Assembly (NCBI RefSeq): GCF_028890305.1 | Contig: NZ_JARBXM010000001.1 | Location: forward strand, 684,501-748,500 | Reading direction: 5' to 3' | DNA: 64,000 nt | Origin: Candidatus Methanosphaera massiliense | GTDB taxonomy: Archaea > Methanobacteriota > Methanobacteria > Methanobacteriales > Methanobacteriaceae | Part shown: piece by piece, positions 20,266 through 30,784 of the stretch | How the letters are laid out: the number at the start of each line of letters is the position of its first letter | Position numbering within the stretch: the stretch's first letter is position 1 | Notes under the pieces: generated by a model | Seen by the model: only the letters and a program-made list of their open reading frames with translations | What the model was told of the DNA's origin: nothing | The model's database searches: none | Position numbers and translations under genes: made by a program

Positions 20266-20958
20266 TTAGTTAGTAGTTATTATTTCATAACACTTATTTA
20301 TTAAATCATATGTCCTGTTTGTACTGTCTTGTTCTGTTATGTTTTCAGGTATTTCATATACTAGTGTTTTATAACCTGCATCAGCAATAGGTTTTGATGT
20401 TAATTCTATAGATGTACTTTTATAATTTTCTGTTTTCTGTGTACTGTAATAGTTAAAATCAATATTACTGTTATTAATTGAATGAGCAAGATTTACTGAT
20501 GCTGAATCCATAGCGGGTGTTGCAATATAATAACCTTCACCATAGGTAGGTATATGGGAGTGGCTAATTATCACTACATCTGCATCAGTATTATTAATGT
20601 CGGGTACAACATACTGATTTACTAGATGTTCTCCATTATAACGACTTTTTGAATAATCATCAGCATCTTTAGTTACTTTAACATTATAGTTAATTACTTT
20701 AACATTTCTATTATTTGATGCAAATTGATTAGCACTATCTATTTCAGGGTCTATTGCTAGTTTTTCTCTTGGATGAATTCCAGTAACAAGAACTATTGTA
20801 GCATCTGCTCCTGTAGGATTATATACTGTTTTTTCCACATAGCCCATATCATTGGATCCAATAGTATGGGTATTGTTATCTAATACTAGAAAGTATACTG
20901 AGACTATGATTAGTAATAGTATGATGAGTGTAATTCCTATTTTTAATGATTTTCGCAA
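20266..20958 (-). CDS. Membrane-anchored M14-like (zinc carboxypeptidase/deacylase-like) protein
   Basis: A 230-residue protein with one N-terminal membrane anchor (residues 6-26) and an exported domain. The segment VTGIHPREK has a His-x-x-Glu pair (H62, E65), the zinc-binding pattern of M14 carboxypeptidases and succinylglutamate-desuccinylase relatives. A later histidine cluster (ISHSHIP, H133/H135) and a glutamate near the C-terminus (YEIPEN) are candidates for the third ligand and the catalytic base. The start is TTG 20958 after AGGAGATG. A paralogue without the ligands lies at 23675-24565. The M14-like assignment rests on motif spacing only. Confidence 0.55.
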   Translation of the reverse strand: MRKSLKIGITLIILLLIIVSVYFLVLDNNTHTIGSNDMGYVEKTVYNPTGADATIVLVTGIHPREKLAIDPEIDSANQFASNNRNVKVINYNVKVTKDADDYSKSRYNGEHLVNQYVVPDINNTDADVVIISHSHIPTYGEGYYIATPAMDSASVNLAHSINNSNIDFNYYSTQKTENYKSTSIELTSKPIADAGYKTLVYEIPENITEQDSTNRTYDLINKCYEIITTN

Positions 20959-21053
20959 ATCATCATCTCCTATTATTTATATAGGAATATTATCTTTAAT
21001 TAAATTAAGTATAGAAAAAGTATAAATGTGGAGGGGATGAATTATAATTATTC

Positions 21054-22217
<1,164 letters not shown>

Positions 22218-22268
22218 TTATCCTCCTATTTCTTGTTTATTTCTTGGTTTCACGTTTTTATAGTCTTT

Positions 22269-23309
22269 CTAATCCATTCGTATTTTACCTTTGAATTTAG
22301 CATATGTTGCATAGTTTACATAGGTTACATTTTTCTGTATTTCATCGGATGTTTTAGCATTATTACGTACTTCATCTATTCTATCATTTACAGTTATTTT
22401 GAATGCGTCACTTCCTGCACCTGAACCGTATGATACTACGAATATATTATCTCCTGGTTTTGCTATATCAAGTACTGATGCTAATCCAAGTGGTGTTGCT
22501 CCAGAATAAGTGTTTCCTATGGTTGGAGTTAGTAATCCTCGTTTGTATTGTTCTTCTGTGAATCCTAATTTCTTTGCTGCTCTTATGTAGAATTTACCAT
22601 TTGGCTGGTGGAATACACAATAGTCATAATCTTTTGCAGTGGTACCTGTTTCTTCTAGCATCCTATTAGCTGCTCCTAGAACATGTCTGAAGTATGCTGG
22701 TTGTCCTGTGAATCTTCCTCCGTGTGAAGGGTATGTTTGTCCTTCTCTTCTGTAGAAGTCAGGTGTATCAGTAGTGTAACTGCATGTTTTTTCAATGTCT
22801 GCAATTGTGTTATCTTCACCGATGATGTATGCTGCTCCTCCTGCTGCTGCAGTGTATTCTAATGCATCTCCTGGTGCTCCTTGGGATGTGTCAGCTCCTA
22901 TTGCTAATCCGTATTTAATCATTCCTGATTTTACTAATCCCATTGCTGCTTGAATACCTGCTGTTCCTGCTTTACATGCAAATTCTAAATCTGCAGCTGT
23001 GAGGTTTGGTGTTGCTCTTATTGCATCTGCTACTATTGTTGCTGTTGGTTTTACTGCGTATGGATGTGATTCTGATCCTACATATATTGCGCCTATATCT
23101 TGTGGATCTATTTCTGCTCGTTTAAGTGCGCGTCTTGCTGCTTCTACTGCAATTGTTACAGTGTCTTCATCTGGTCCTGGGACTGATTTTTGTTTTACTA
23201 TTAATCCTTTTGAAATAGATTCTGGGTCATCTCCCCATACTTTAGCAATTTCTTCTACTTTTATTCTGTATGAGGGAATATGAGCTCCATATCCGACGAT
23301 TCCTGTCAT
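22269..23309 (-). CDS. Hydroxymethylglutaryl-CoA synthase
   Basis: A 346-residue enzyme that makes HMG-CoA from acetoacetyl-CoA and acetyl-CoA for the mevalonate pathway. Catalytic residues are visible: glutamate in [10 protein letters not shown] (E80), cysteine in EFACKAGT (C112), and histidine in CVFHQPNGK. Length is standard for the archaeal form. The first gene of a leftward pair with thiolase. The start has only a weak GGGTGATA upstream. Confidence 0.95.
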   Translation of the reverse strand: MTGIVGYGAHIPSYRIKVEEIAKVWGDDPESISKGLIVKQKSVPGPDEDTVTIAVEAARRALKRAEIDPQDIGAIYVGSESHPYAVKPTATIVADAIRATPNLTAADLEFACKAGTAGIQAAMGLVKSGMIKYGLAIGADTSQGAPGDALEYTAAAGGAAYIIGEDNTIADIEKTCSYTTDTPDFYRREGQTYPSHGGRFTGQPAYFRHVLGAANRMLEETGTTAKDYDYCVFHQPNGKFYIRAAKKLGFTEEQYKRGLLTPTIGNTYSGATPLGLASVLDIAKPGDNIFVVSYGSGAGSDAFKITVNDRIDEVRNNAKTSDEIQKNVTYVNYATYAKFKGKIRMD

Positions 23310-23674
23310 TTTATCACCCGCGATGTATAATTAATAATATTTTTTTCTTTTCTAAATATTTTGTATAAATGTATTATACCTAATATATTTTAGAATCAAT
23401 TATCTAGTCTATAATTATATGATTTAGTTAATAATATTAATATATTTATCATATTTTGTCAAATTTTTGTTATCTTTTATATAGAATAACCTAATATAAT
23501 AACTTTCTTATTATGTGAGTAACAAATAATATTAATATAAAAAATATTTATCTTAGGAATTAGTCACGTGTTTTATAATAATATATCTTATTAATAGATA
23601 AGATTTTCATGGACTAATATTCTATTATATGCATATAGTCAGAATGAGACAATTAGGTAATTGGAGGTTAATTT
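23310..23674. other. Divergent intergenic region
   Basis: About 365 bp of AT-rich DNA between the HMG-CoA synthase gene and the rightward pseudo-peptidase gene. It presumably holds promoters for both. TATA-like stretches occur near 23475 and 23620, and GGAGG precedes the rightward start. No RNA gene or open frame was found. Confidence 0.4.
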
Positions 23675-24565
23675 ATGTATGGTGATTCAGGACGTTCTCC
23701 AATCAGTTCTTCTAAGATACTTGTCGTATTGATTATTGCAGTAATTGTTATTATGGGGGCTACTGTCATGTTAAATGGTACACAGCCAACAGCTCCTGTT
23801 GAAAATGATACTGAGAATCAGACTAATAATACGGTTAGTGTTGAACAAACGGTAATTGGTAATAATAGTATGGGTAGTGTTACTAAGTATTCTTCTTATG
23901 GTGATGCTAGTTCCGATATTCATATTGCATTAATTGTTGGTGTGGATCAGAGAAAACAGAGTTCAAATGCTATTATTCCAACAATGGAAAATGCTAAAAA
24001 TTTAAAATATGCCTATGATATATACGTGATTAACACAACAAACAATACTCAAACTAATAACAGTAGCAATAGTTCAAGTAACCTTACAGTAAATAATATG
24101 TCTGAGTCATTAGCTAATGAATATGCAGTACCAGATATAATTAACAATCAATATAATTTCAGTGTAGATATACATGATGCAAATGATTCAAATTCATACA
24201 TGTTTGTACCATCTGAGGATACATTTACTTCAAAAGTAGCTGTTTCAAATATTTCAAATACTACAGGTATAGGAGTATATACTCCAAATAAATATTCATA
24301 TGCAAGTTCAGTGTCAATTCCATTAATTTCAGATAATATTCCATCAATAGTTTATGTAACTAATGAGTATTATGGTAACAGTACTTCACAGGAAATTAGT
24401 AATGTAATCAGTGCTTTAGATAATTTTGATTTTAATCATTTATTAGACAATAGCACTAGTGGTAATAGTACTGGTAATGGTACTACTAATAGTTCAAGTA
24501 GTAATAATTCAAGTAGTAGTGATACTATGGCCTCTGTAGAAAGTGGTAACACAGAGATTAAATAA
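23675..24565 (+). CDS. Membrane-anchored Asn/Ser/Thr-rich paralogue of the M14-like protein
   Basis: A 296-residue protein with a single N-terminal membrane helix (about 14-34), low-complexity N/S/T linkers and a C-terminal N/S tail. It is presumably exported and glycosylated. The core aligns by eye with the protein at 20266-20958: GNNSMGSVTKYSSYGDA matches GSNDMGYVEKTVYNPTGA, and the metal-motif position HPRE becomes DQRK (about residues 91-94). It therefore looks like a non-catalytic relative retained at the surface. GGAGG precedes ATG 23675. Function unknown. Confidence 0.55.
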   Translation: MYGDSGRSPISSSKILVVLIIAVIVIMGATVMLNGTQPTAPVENDTENQTNNTVSVEQTVIGNNSMGSVTKYSSYGDASSDIHIALIVGVDQRKQSSNAIIPTMENAKNLKYAYDIYVINTTNNTQTNNSSNSSSNLTVNNMSESLANEYAVPDIINNQYNFSVDIHDANDSNSYMFVPSEDTFTSKVAVSNISNTTGIGVYTPNKYSYASSVSIPLISDNIPSIVYVTNEYYGNSTSQEISNVISALDNFDFNHLLDNSTSGNSTGNGTTNSSSSNNSSSSDTMASVESGNTEIK

Positions 24566-24696
24566 TTATTTATTCTCTTATCTTAATTTTTCTTTTTTTC
24601 TAATTAATTTTTTGTAGTGTTTATTTTTGTTTTTAGGTTGTTTTTATCTTTTAATATTAATATTTTTTTTAGTAATTTTCAAAAAACTTTATATTA

Positions 24697-24720
24697 ACAT
24701 ATGAATAAATATTCATATGT
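24697..24720. promoter_or_regulatory. ArsR/SmtB-type operator, perfect inverted repeat
   Basis: ACATATGAATA, two bases, then TATTCATATGT: a perfect 11-2-11 inverted repeat containing the TGAA...TTCA core typical of ArsR/SmtB operators. It lies immediately after a TATA-like CTTTATATTA (24687-24696) and ends 12 bp before the start of the ArsR gene. A bound repressor would block transcription start. Autoregulation of the regulator-ATPase operon is inferred. Confidence 0.8.
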
Positions 24721-24732
24721 AAAGTGATTCAA

Positions 24733-25107
24733 ATGAAAGAAGATAAATTATACAATGTCGGAGATGACATGTGCAGCATACCAGTGTTACATCAAGAACC
24801 AATAAAAAGAGCAAAAGAGAATTTATTAAACGAAGAGGCATACATGGAATTATCCGATACGTTTAAAATCTTCGGAAATCCAACAAGACTAAAAATATTA
24901 TCCTTGTTAGCTGTTGAAGACTTATGTGTATGTGATATTTCAGAAGCATTAGATATGAGTCAATCAGCAGTATCACATCAATTAAGAACACTAAGAAGTA
25001 AAAACTTAGTAAAATTTGTTAAAGAAGGAAAACAAGCAAGATACTCTTTAGCAGATAGACACGTAACCGAAATACTTAAAATAGGAATCGAACACGTATT
25101 AGAATAA
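24733..25107 (+). CDS. ArsR/SmtB-family metal-sensing repressor
   Basis: A 124-residue winged-helix repressor. The recognition region is MSQSAVSHQLRTLRS. Two metal-site signatures are present: the alpha3 motif DLCVCDIS, and a full alpha5 set D-x-H-x10-H-x2-E (DRHVTEILKIGIEHVLE), with the same spacing as the zinc site of SmtB. It is therefore predicted to sense Zn, Cd or a similar metal and to release DNA when bound. ATG 24733 is preferred over GTG 24724, which may serve as part of the ribosome-binding site. It is followed 22 bp later by a metal-efflux ATPase and is preceded by its probable operator. Confidence 0.92.
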   Translation: MKEDKLYNVGDDMCSIPVLHQEPIKRAKENLLNEEAYMELSDTFKIFGNPTRLKILSLLAVEDLCVCDISEALDMSQSAVSHQLRTLRSKNLVKFVKEGKQARYSLADRHVTEILKIGIEHVLE

Positions 25108-25129
25108 AACTTATATAAGGTGGAAATAT

Positions 25130-27454
25130 ATGGCAGAAGTTCATAAAAATGTTGAACAAAATAGGTGTTATGATCCATCCTGTGATAAAAAAGAGTGTTT
25201 TAACCCTGAACACTTTAACTATATATGTATGGATCCTAACTGTGAAAACACTCACTGTATGAATCATCAGCATTATAATAAAAAATTACTAAAAGACTTC
25301 CAAGAACACACAGATTTCAGTGTATATCAACACAATACTGAAAAAATCGAAGATATGGAAGATGTTGATGTGAAAATGTGTACATGTGATGATTGTAACG
25401 ACGATGAACATCATCACCATCACGAACATGAACACGAACATCATCACCATCACGAACATGACCATCATGAAGATAACTGCGATTGCTGTGATGACGATGA
25501 TATAAAAATATGCAACTGTGATGATTGTTGTGATGATGATGACGATGAAGAAGAAGTAATAAAAGAAGGTGTACCATTAATTCAGAACAGATCTATACAA
25601 ATTATTGTATCAAGTGGTATACTATTTGTTATAGGTCATATACTAAATTACTTCTCAGTATATAATGGAATACCAGCAACATTAGTATTTGGATTAGGTG
25701 CAGTAATATCTGGTTATGACATTGCAATCATGGCTAAAAATGCATTAAAACGTCACAATATATCACCAGCAGTATTAATGTGTATAGCAGCAGTAGCTTC
25801 TTTCCTAATAGGACATCCAGAAGAAGGTGCCGCAGTAACATTATTATACTTCCTATCAGAATTCCTTGAGGATTACTCAGAACAAAGGGCACAGCATTCA
25901 ATCAAATCATTAGTAGAAATAGCACCAGAAACTGCAAGAGTAAAAATAAATGGTGCTGAAGAAATAAAACCTATTGAAGAAGTACATATAAATGATACTG
26001 TAGTAGTAAGACCTGGAGATAAAGTACCATTAGACGGTACAGTTATTGCAGGAACATCATCAATAGACCAGGCATCAATCACTGGTGAAAGTGTACCAGT
26101 AAATAAAGCTGTAGATGACATAGTATATGCAGGTACAGTAAACCAGGATGGTTATATAGAAGTACAGGTTACAAAAGAATCCAAAGATAGTGTTATATCA
26201 AAAATTGTAACATTAGTAAAAAGATCTCAATTAAACAGATCACATACAGAGACACTCGTAGAAAAAATAGCAAAATACTACACACCAGTAATTGTAGTAA
26301 TCACAGCATGTGTAGCATTCATACCACCACTATTCTTTGGAGGAGACCTAGTAAACTGGGTATACAGGGCATTATCATTAATGGTAATATCATGTCCATG
26401 TGCATTCCTAATATCAACACCAATAGGAATGGTATCAGCAATAACCTCAGCAACTAGAAAAGGAGTACTTATCAAAGGAAGTAGCTACGTAGAAGAAATG
26501 CGTAAAATAAAAGCAGTTATCTTTGATAAAACAGGAACACTCACTGAGGGTAAATTAAAACTTAACAACATAGAAATGATAAATGATAACTACTCTGAAG
26601 AAGACATGATAAAAATTGCTGCTTCACTTGAAACAAAAGCAAGTCACCCTATAGGTAAAGCAATAACTAATTACGCTGAAGAAAAAAATATATCCTTAGA
26701 AGAAATTGATAACTTTAAAAATGTACCAGGTAAAGGTATTGTGGGATATATCGGAGACAAACAATACTACGCAGCAAATGAATGTCTAATAGAAGAAAGT
26801 GACTTTGATATACCATACGATACTGTTGTAAAATATGCAAATAAAGGAGAAACAGTAGTATTTGTAGGAGACAAAGTAGGAGTAATAGGTATATTAACAG
26901 TAACCGATAAAATTAGAGATGAAACGAAAGAAGTAATAGAAAATCTCAAACAATCTGGTATAAAAACAGTTATGCTAACAGGTGATAACAGCATAGCAGC
27001 AAAAGCAGTAGGTGAAGAAATCAACATAGATTACATTTACTCAGACTTATTACCAGAAGATAAATTAAATATACTTGACACAATCAGAAATAAATTTGGT
27101 GATGTTGCAATGGTTGGTGACGGTATTAATGATGCACCAGCACTAGCAAGATCTAATATAGGAGTAGCTATGGGTGCAGCAGGATCTGACGTTGCAATAG
27201 AAACTGCGGATGTTGCTTTAATGCAGGATGATTTAACAAAATTACCATATTTATTTAAATTAAGTATCAAAACGGATAATATTATTAAACAGAATATAGT
27301 TACAGCTTTATCTGTAAAATTCTTATTTGTAATACTTGCAATATTAGGATTAATTACATTAATGATGGCTGTAGGTATAGGAGATCTCGGACTAACCTTG
27401 TTGGTTATCCTTAACTCATTTAGAATAGGAATTGTAAAAGATCCAATATTTTAA
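25130..27454 (+). CDS. P1B-type metal-efflux ATPase (Zn/Cd/Pb type) with His/Cys/Asp-rich N-terminus
   Basis: A 774-residue heavy-metal pump. The membrane metal site is SCPCAF (about residue 422). The phosphorylation motif is DKTGTLTEG (about 464). SHPIG is the P1B nucleotide-domain signature, and GDGINDAPAL is the hinge motif. The N-terminal 145 residues lack a standard HMA fold. Instead they have cysteine/histidine clusters (CYDPSCDKKECFNPEH, CMDPNCENTHCMNHQH) and a long His/Glu tract around residues 93-111, followed by CDCCDDDD and CNCDDCCDDDDD. These look like metal-chelating tails. It is cotranscribed with the ArsR repressor. Confidence 0.93.
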   Translation: MAEVHKNVEQNRCYDPSCDKKECFNPEHFNYICMDPNCENTHCMNHQHYNKKLLKDFQEHTDFSVYQHNTEKIEDMEDVDVKMCTCDDCNDDEHHHHHEHEHEHHHHHEHDHHEDNCDCCDDDDIKICNCDDCCDDDDDEEEVIKEGVPLIQNRSIQIIVSSGILFVIGHILNYFSVYNGIPATLVFGLGAVISGYDIAIMAKNALKRHNISPAVLMCIAAVASFLIGHPEEGAAVTLLYFLSEFLEDYSEQRAQHSIKSLVEIAPETARVKINGAEEIKPIEEVHINDTVVVRPGDKVPLDGTVIAGTSSIDQASITGESVPVNKAVDDIVYAGTVNQDGYIEVQVTKESKDSVISKIVTLVKRSQLNRSHTETLVEKIAKYYTPVIVVITACVAFIPPLFFGGDLVNWVYRALSLMVISCPCAFLISTPIGMVSAITSATRKGVLIKGSSYVEEMRKIKAVIFDKTGTLTEGKLKLNNIEMINDNYSEEDMIKIAASLETKASHPIGKAITNYAEEKNISLEEIDNFKNVPGKGIVGYIGDKQYYAANECLIEESDFDIPYDTVVKYANKGETVVFVGDKVGVIGILTVTDKIRDETKEVIENLKQSGIKTVMLTGDNSIAAKAVGEEINIDYIYSDLLPEDKLNILDTIRNKFGDVAMVGDGINDAPALARSNIGVAMGAAGSDVAIETADVALMQDDLTKLPYLFKLSIKTDNIIKQNIVTALSVKFLFVILAILGLITLMMAVGIGDLGLTLLVILNSFRIGIVKDPIF

Positions 27455-27712
27455 ACATTGTATCTTTTATCTCTTATTTTTTTATGAATCTTTTAAAACT
27501 CTTTTTATTATTATATCATAAACACGGTTAAATTATTTTATTATAATATAGACTTCTTTTTAGTAATGTATTTTATCAATATCTTATAATTAATTCTAAG
27601 TTAACAAATTTATCAATAATTAATTCTTATTTTTAACATAAAAGAGTTTATATATTACAATATCTTTAAATAGTATTATAACCTAATTATAAATATAGAT
27701 GGAGGTGAAAAT

Positions 27713-27919
27713 GTGGCTGAGTTACCAATTGCTCCTGTAGGTAGATTATTAAAAAACGCAGGTGCAGCTAGAATTAGTGATGATGCAAAAGCAGAATTAG
27801 CTGATGTACTAGAATCAATCGGTACAGATATTGCAGAAGATGCAGTAAAACTTGCAAAACACGCAGGAAGAAAAACAGTTAAAGCATCAGATATAGAATT
27901 AGCTTGCAAAGATTTATAA
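27713..27919 (+). CDS. Archaeal histone
   Basis: A 68-residue HMf-type histone fold with three helices: [16 protein letters not shown], the long central helix [22 protein letters not shown], and [14 protein letters not shown]. It forms dimers and oligomers that wrap DNA. The start is GTG 27713 with GGAGGTG 6 nt upstream. Length is exactly typical. It has its own AT-rich promoter region. Confidence 0.96.
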   Translation: MAELPIAPVGRLLKNAGAARISDDAKAELADVLESIGTDIAEDAVKLAKHAGRKTVKASDIELACKDL

Positions 27920-28365
27920 TCACATATGAGGTTTATATAAGACTTTTATATTTTTATTTTTTTTTTAAAACTATTTAACTTAATTATTAGAGACTATTTT
28001 TTTAAATGAATTAATTTAATTGAATATTATATATGATGGTAATGTTAAATTTAAAAAACTTATCTTAGCTTATTAAAGTATCTTTTTTACTATCGATTTT
28101 GATTAATTTTGCTTATTTTATTAATTTATATCTAATTTTATTTTAGAAATTTTAATCATTTTTAATTTGTTATTTTTTATAGAAATATTATTTTATTTTT
28201 AAAATATTTATAAATTTATTAAAAAATCATGTTATTTTAATAATTTTCATGTTTTTAATTTTTCATTTATTTTTAATATTTTTTTCCATATTATAATACC
28301 GTAAAGTATAAATATTATTTACTGGATATATAATAATGCTTACTAAATTTTAACTATTTTTATAT
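27920..28365. other. Intergenic region holding the tRNA-Cys promoter
   Basis: About 446 bp of extremely AT-rich DNA. The only recognisable signal is the BRE/TATA GTAAAGTATAAATATT (28301-28316), about 25-30 bp before the expected start of the tRNA-Cys transcript. A second TATA-like TTTATATAAG near 27932 has no gene downstream. No other gene seen. Confidence 0.45.
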
Positions 28366-28436
28366 GCCAAGGTGACCGAGCGGCTAGGTGTGTGGCTGCA
28401 GACCATAATACTAGGGTTCAAATCCCTACCTTGGCT
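28366..28436 (+). tRNA. tRNA-Cys (GCA)
   Basis: Folds as a complete cloverleaf. The acceptor GCCAAGG pairs with CCTTGGC. The D arm is ACC/GGT. The anticodon stem TGTGG/CCATA surrounds the loop CTGCAGA, with anticodon GCA. The T arm TAGGG-TTCAAAT-CCCTA has the TTC motif. The discriminator is T, and CCA is not encoded. No intron. It lies about 150 bp upstream of the cysteinyl-tRNA synthetase gene. Confidence 0.95.
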
Positions 28437-28589
28437 TCAACATAATTAAACTTAATATTTAATAATTTTATCTACAAGAACTGACTATTTTTTTTAATAG
28501 AATATTTTATTTAAATAAAAATTTTATAGTTTTAACAATATACATAATTCTTATATGATTTACAATTATTTTAGGAGTATTTAGAAATC

Positions 28590-29969
28590 ATGATTAATAT
28601 CTACAACACAATGACCCGAGAAAAAGAAGAGTTAAAGGTAAAAAACAATAAAATTAAACTTTTCGTCTGTGGACCAACAGTATATGACTATTCACACATA
28701 GGACATGCAAGAACATATATTTCCTTTGATGTAATAGTAAGATATCTTAAACATGAAGGATATTCAGTATTTTATCTACAAAATATTACAGATATAGATG
28801 ATAAAATAATAAAAAGAGCAAAAGAAAGAGGAGAAGACCCACTGGAATTATCACATAGATTTGAAAAAGAATATCTTAATGATATGAAAAGATTAAATGT
28901 GAATAATGTTAACTTCTATGCACGTGCTACTGAGCATATGGATGAAATAATAAATCAAGTTCAAACACTCATAGATAAGGGATATGCATATGATACAGAA
29001 TCAGGAGTATACTTTGATGTATCAGCATATGAAGACTTTGGTAAATTATCAAACAGAAATCTTGATGATTTACAGGATAATGCAAGAGTTCAGACAGATA
29101 GTAACAAAAGAGATCCTAAAGATTTTGCATTATGGAAAAAACAAGGTGAAGAACCATACTGGGAATCACCATGGGGTAATGGAAGACCGGGATGGCATAT
29201 AGAAGATACAGCAATAACTGAAGCATACTTTGGACCACAATATGATGTACACGGTGGAGGATTAGACTTAATATTCCCTCACCATGATGCTGAAATAGCA
29301 CAGATGGAAGCAGCTTCTGGTAAAAAGCCATTAGTACAATATTGGATGCACACAGGTTTTCTTAATGTACGTGGAGAAAAGATGAGTAAATCATTAGGTA
29401 ACTTCATTACAATTAAGGAATTACTTGAAATGTTCAGTCCAGAAGTATACAGATTCTTTGTATTATCTACTCATTACAGAAGTCCTATTGATTTTAGTGA
29501 GGAAATACTTAAACAGGCAGAAAATAGTTTAAACCGTATACAAAACACTGGTAAAAATGTACTGGAAAAATATGGTGAAGATGATTTACCTGCAGAGGAT
29601 AAAGTAGATGTGTTAAGCATGGTAAATGAATTTAAAAATGAATTTTTTGATGCTATGAATAATGATTTTAACACTCCTATTGCATTATCTAGTTTATTTG
29701 ATTTTACTCATAAATTAAATAAATCATTAAATGATAATGCTATTTCAAAAGATTCTTTAAAGATTATCTTAGATACTTTTGAAGAAGTTGAGGATATTCT
29801 TGGATTTTCTGTTGTACCTGTAAATGATTTAAGTTCTGACTTATCTGATGAATTATTAACATTAATTACTGATGTTAGACAGGAATTAAGGGCTAAAAAA
29901 GAGTGGGATTTAGCTGATAAAATAAGGGATGAATTAGCTAGTTTGGATATTAATCTTGAGGATAAATAA
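28590..29969 (+). CDS. cysS: Cysteinyl-tRNA synthetase
   Basis: A 459-residue class I synthetase. The HIGH motif is SHIGHART in CGPTVYDYSHIGHART and the KMSKS motif is GEKMSKSLGN. The zinc-site region is recognisable (WHIEDTAI, HGGGLDLIFPHHDAE). Length is standard. Presence of CysRS means this lineage charges tRNA-Cys directly, whatever the state of the SepRS/SepCysS route elsewhere in the genome. It lies directly downstream of the tRNA-Cys gene. Confidence 0.96.
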   Translation: MINIYNTMTREKEELKVKNNKIKLFVCGPTVYDYSHIGHARTYISFDVIVRYLKHEGYSVFYLQNITDIDDKIIKRAKERGEDPLELSHRFEKEYLNDMKRLNVNNVNFYARATEHMDEIINQVQTLIDKGYAYDTESGVYFDVSAYEDFGKLSNRNLDDLQDNARVQTDSNKRDPKDFALWKKQGEEPYWESPWGNGRPGWHIEDTAITEAYFGPQYDVHGGGLDLIFPHHDAEIAQMEAASGKKPLVQYWMHTGFLNVRGEKMSKSLGNFITIKELLEMFSPEVYRFFVLSTHYRSPIDFSEEILKQAENSLNRIQNTGKNVLEKYGEDDLPAEDKVDVLSMVNEFKNEFFDAMNNDFNTPIALSSLFDFTHKLNKSLNDNAISKDSLKIILDTFEEVEDILGFSVVPVNDLSSDLSDELLTLITDVRQELRAKKEWDLADKIRDELASLDINLEDK

Positions 29970-30156
29970 TCCTTTTTCTTATTTTTTTAATAAAATATAT
30001 AACGTTGTTAAATTAATCTATTAATTGATAAAAGATATATACTAAATTTATTATTGTTAATGAAATAAATAATAAATTATCAAGGAAATAATGATACATT
30101 AAGTAAAAATGAATGAAAATAATTACATAAAATTTTATTTATAATAGGTGTTAACT

Positions 30157-30765
30157 TTGACAAAAGTTAGAAGACGAGAAATGAAAAAACAAGGAGACGA
30201 AAATGACCTAGCACACAGAGTACTAAAAGACATAAAAGCCTCAAAAGACTTAGGATTACTAAGATGTGTACAATGTGGAATGTGTGCATCAACATGCCCG
30301 GCAGCAAGACACTCAGACTATGACCCAAGAGAAGTAACAAAAAGAGTGCTAGATAATGATAAAACAATCCTTGAAGATAAAGAAATATGGAAATGCTTCT
30401 ACTGCTATAATTGTCACAGTATCTGTCCAGTAGGAAACAGTGTATGCGAAATAAATCAAATACTAAGACAAATGGCAATAGAACAAGATAACGGAAAAAG
30501 AGAAGTAAACTCCTTCATAAGCTTTGCAGATAGCTACATTGAAAAAGGACTGGGAATAATACCTAAAGAATATCATGGACAACTATCAAAAGACTATGGA
30601 AATCACTGGAATAGATTACAAGATCATTTAGAAGAAGTACGAGATGATTTAGGATTAGAAAGCATGTATTTATTACCAGAAGCAGAGGAAGAAATAGGAC
30701 AAACACTAAAAGCCATAGGATTCACAAAACGTACCCAGGAAATTAAAGACGTGGAAAAGAAATAA
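30157..30765 (+). CDS. hdrC: HdrC-like heterodisulfide reductase subunit
   Basis: About 202 residues with two complete [4Fe-4S] ferredoxin motifs, C-x2-C-x2-C-x3-C: CVQCGMCASTCPA and CFYCYNCHSICPVG. It passes electrons to the HdrB subunit. It is longer than minimal HdrC, with extra helical C-terminal sequence. TTG 30157 is the preferred start (AGGTG 6 nt upstream); GTG 30148 lies inside that site. First gene of a tight hdrC-hdrB-hdrA-like operon. Because its partners are atypical, it may belong to a second Hdr-type complex rather than the main CoM-S-S-CoB reductase. Confidence 0.88.
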   Translation: MTKVRRREMKKQGDENDLAHRVLKDIKASKDLGLLRCVQCGMCASTCPAARHSDYDPREVTKRVLDNDKTILEDKEIWKCFYCYNCHSICPVGNSVCEINQILRQMAIEQDNGKREVNSFISFADSYIEKGLGIIPKEYHGQLSKDYGNHWNRLQDHLEEVRDDLGLESMYLLPEAEEEIGQTLKAIGFTKRTQEIKDVEKK

Positions 30766-30784
30766 CAGGTAGGAGGTTAAAGGA

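Noticed and set aside
27930-27942. TATA-like TTTATATAAG after the histone gene
   Set aside because: No gene or RNA could be identified downstream before the tRNA-Cys promoter; probably chance in AT-rich DNA.
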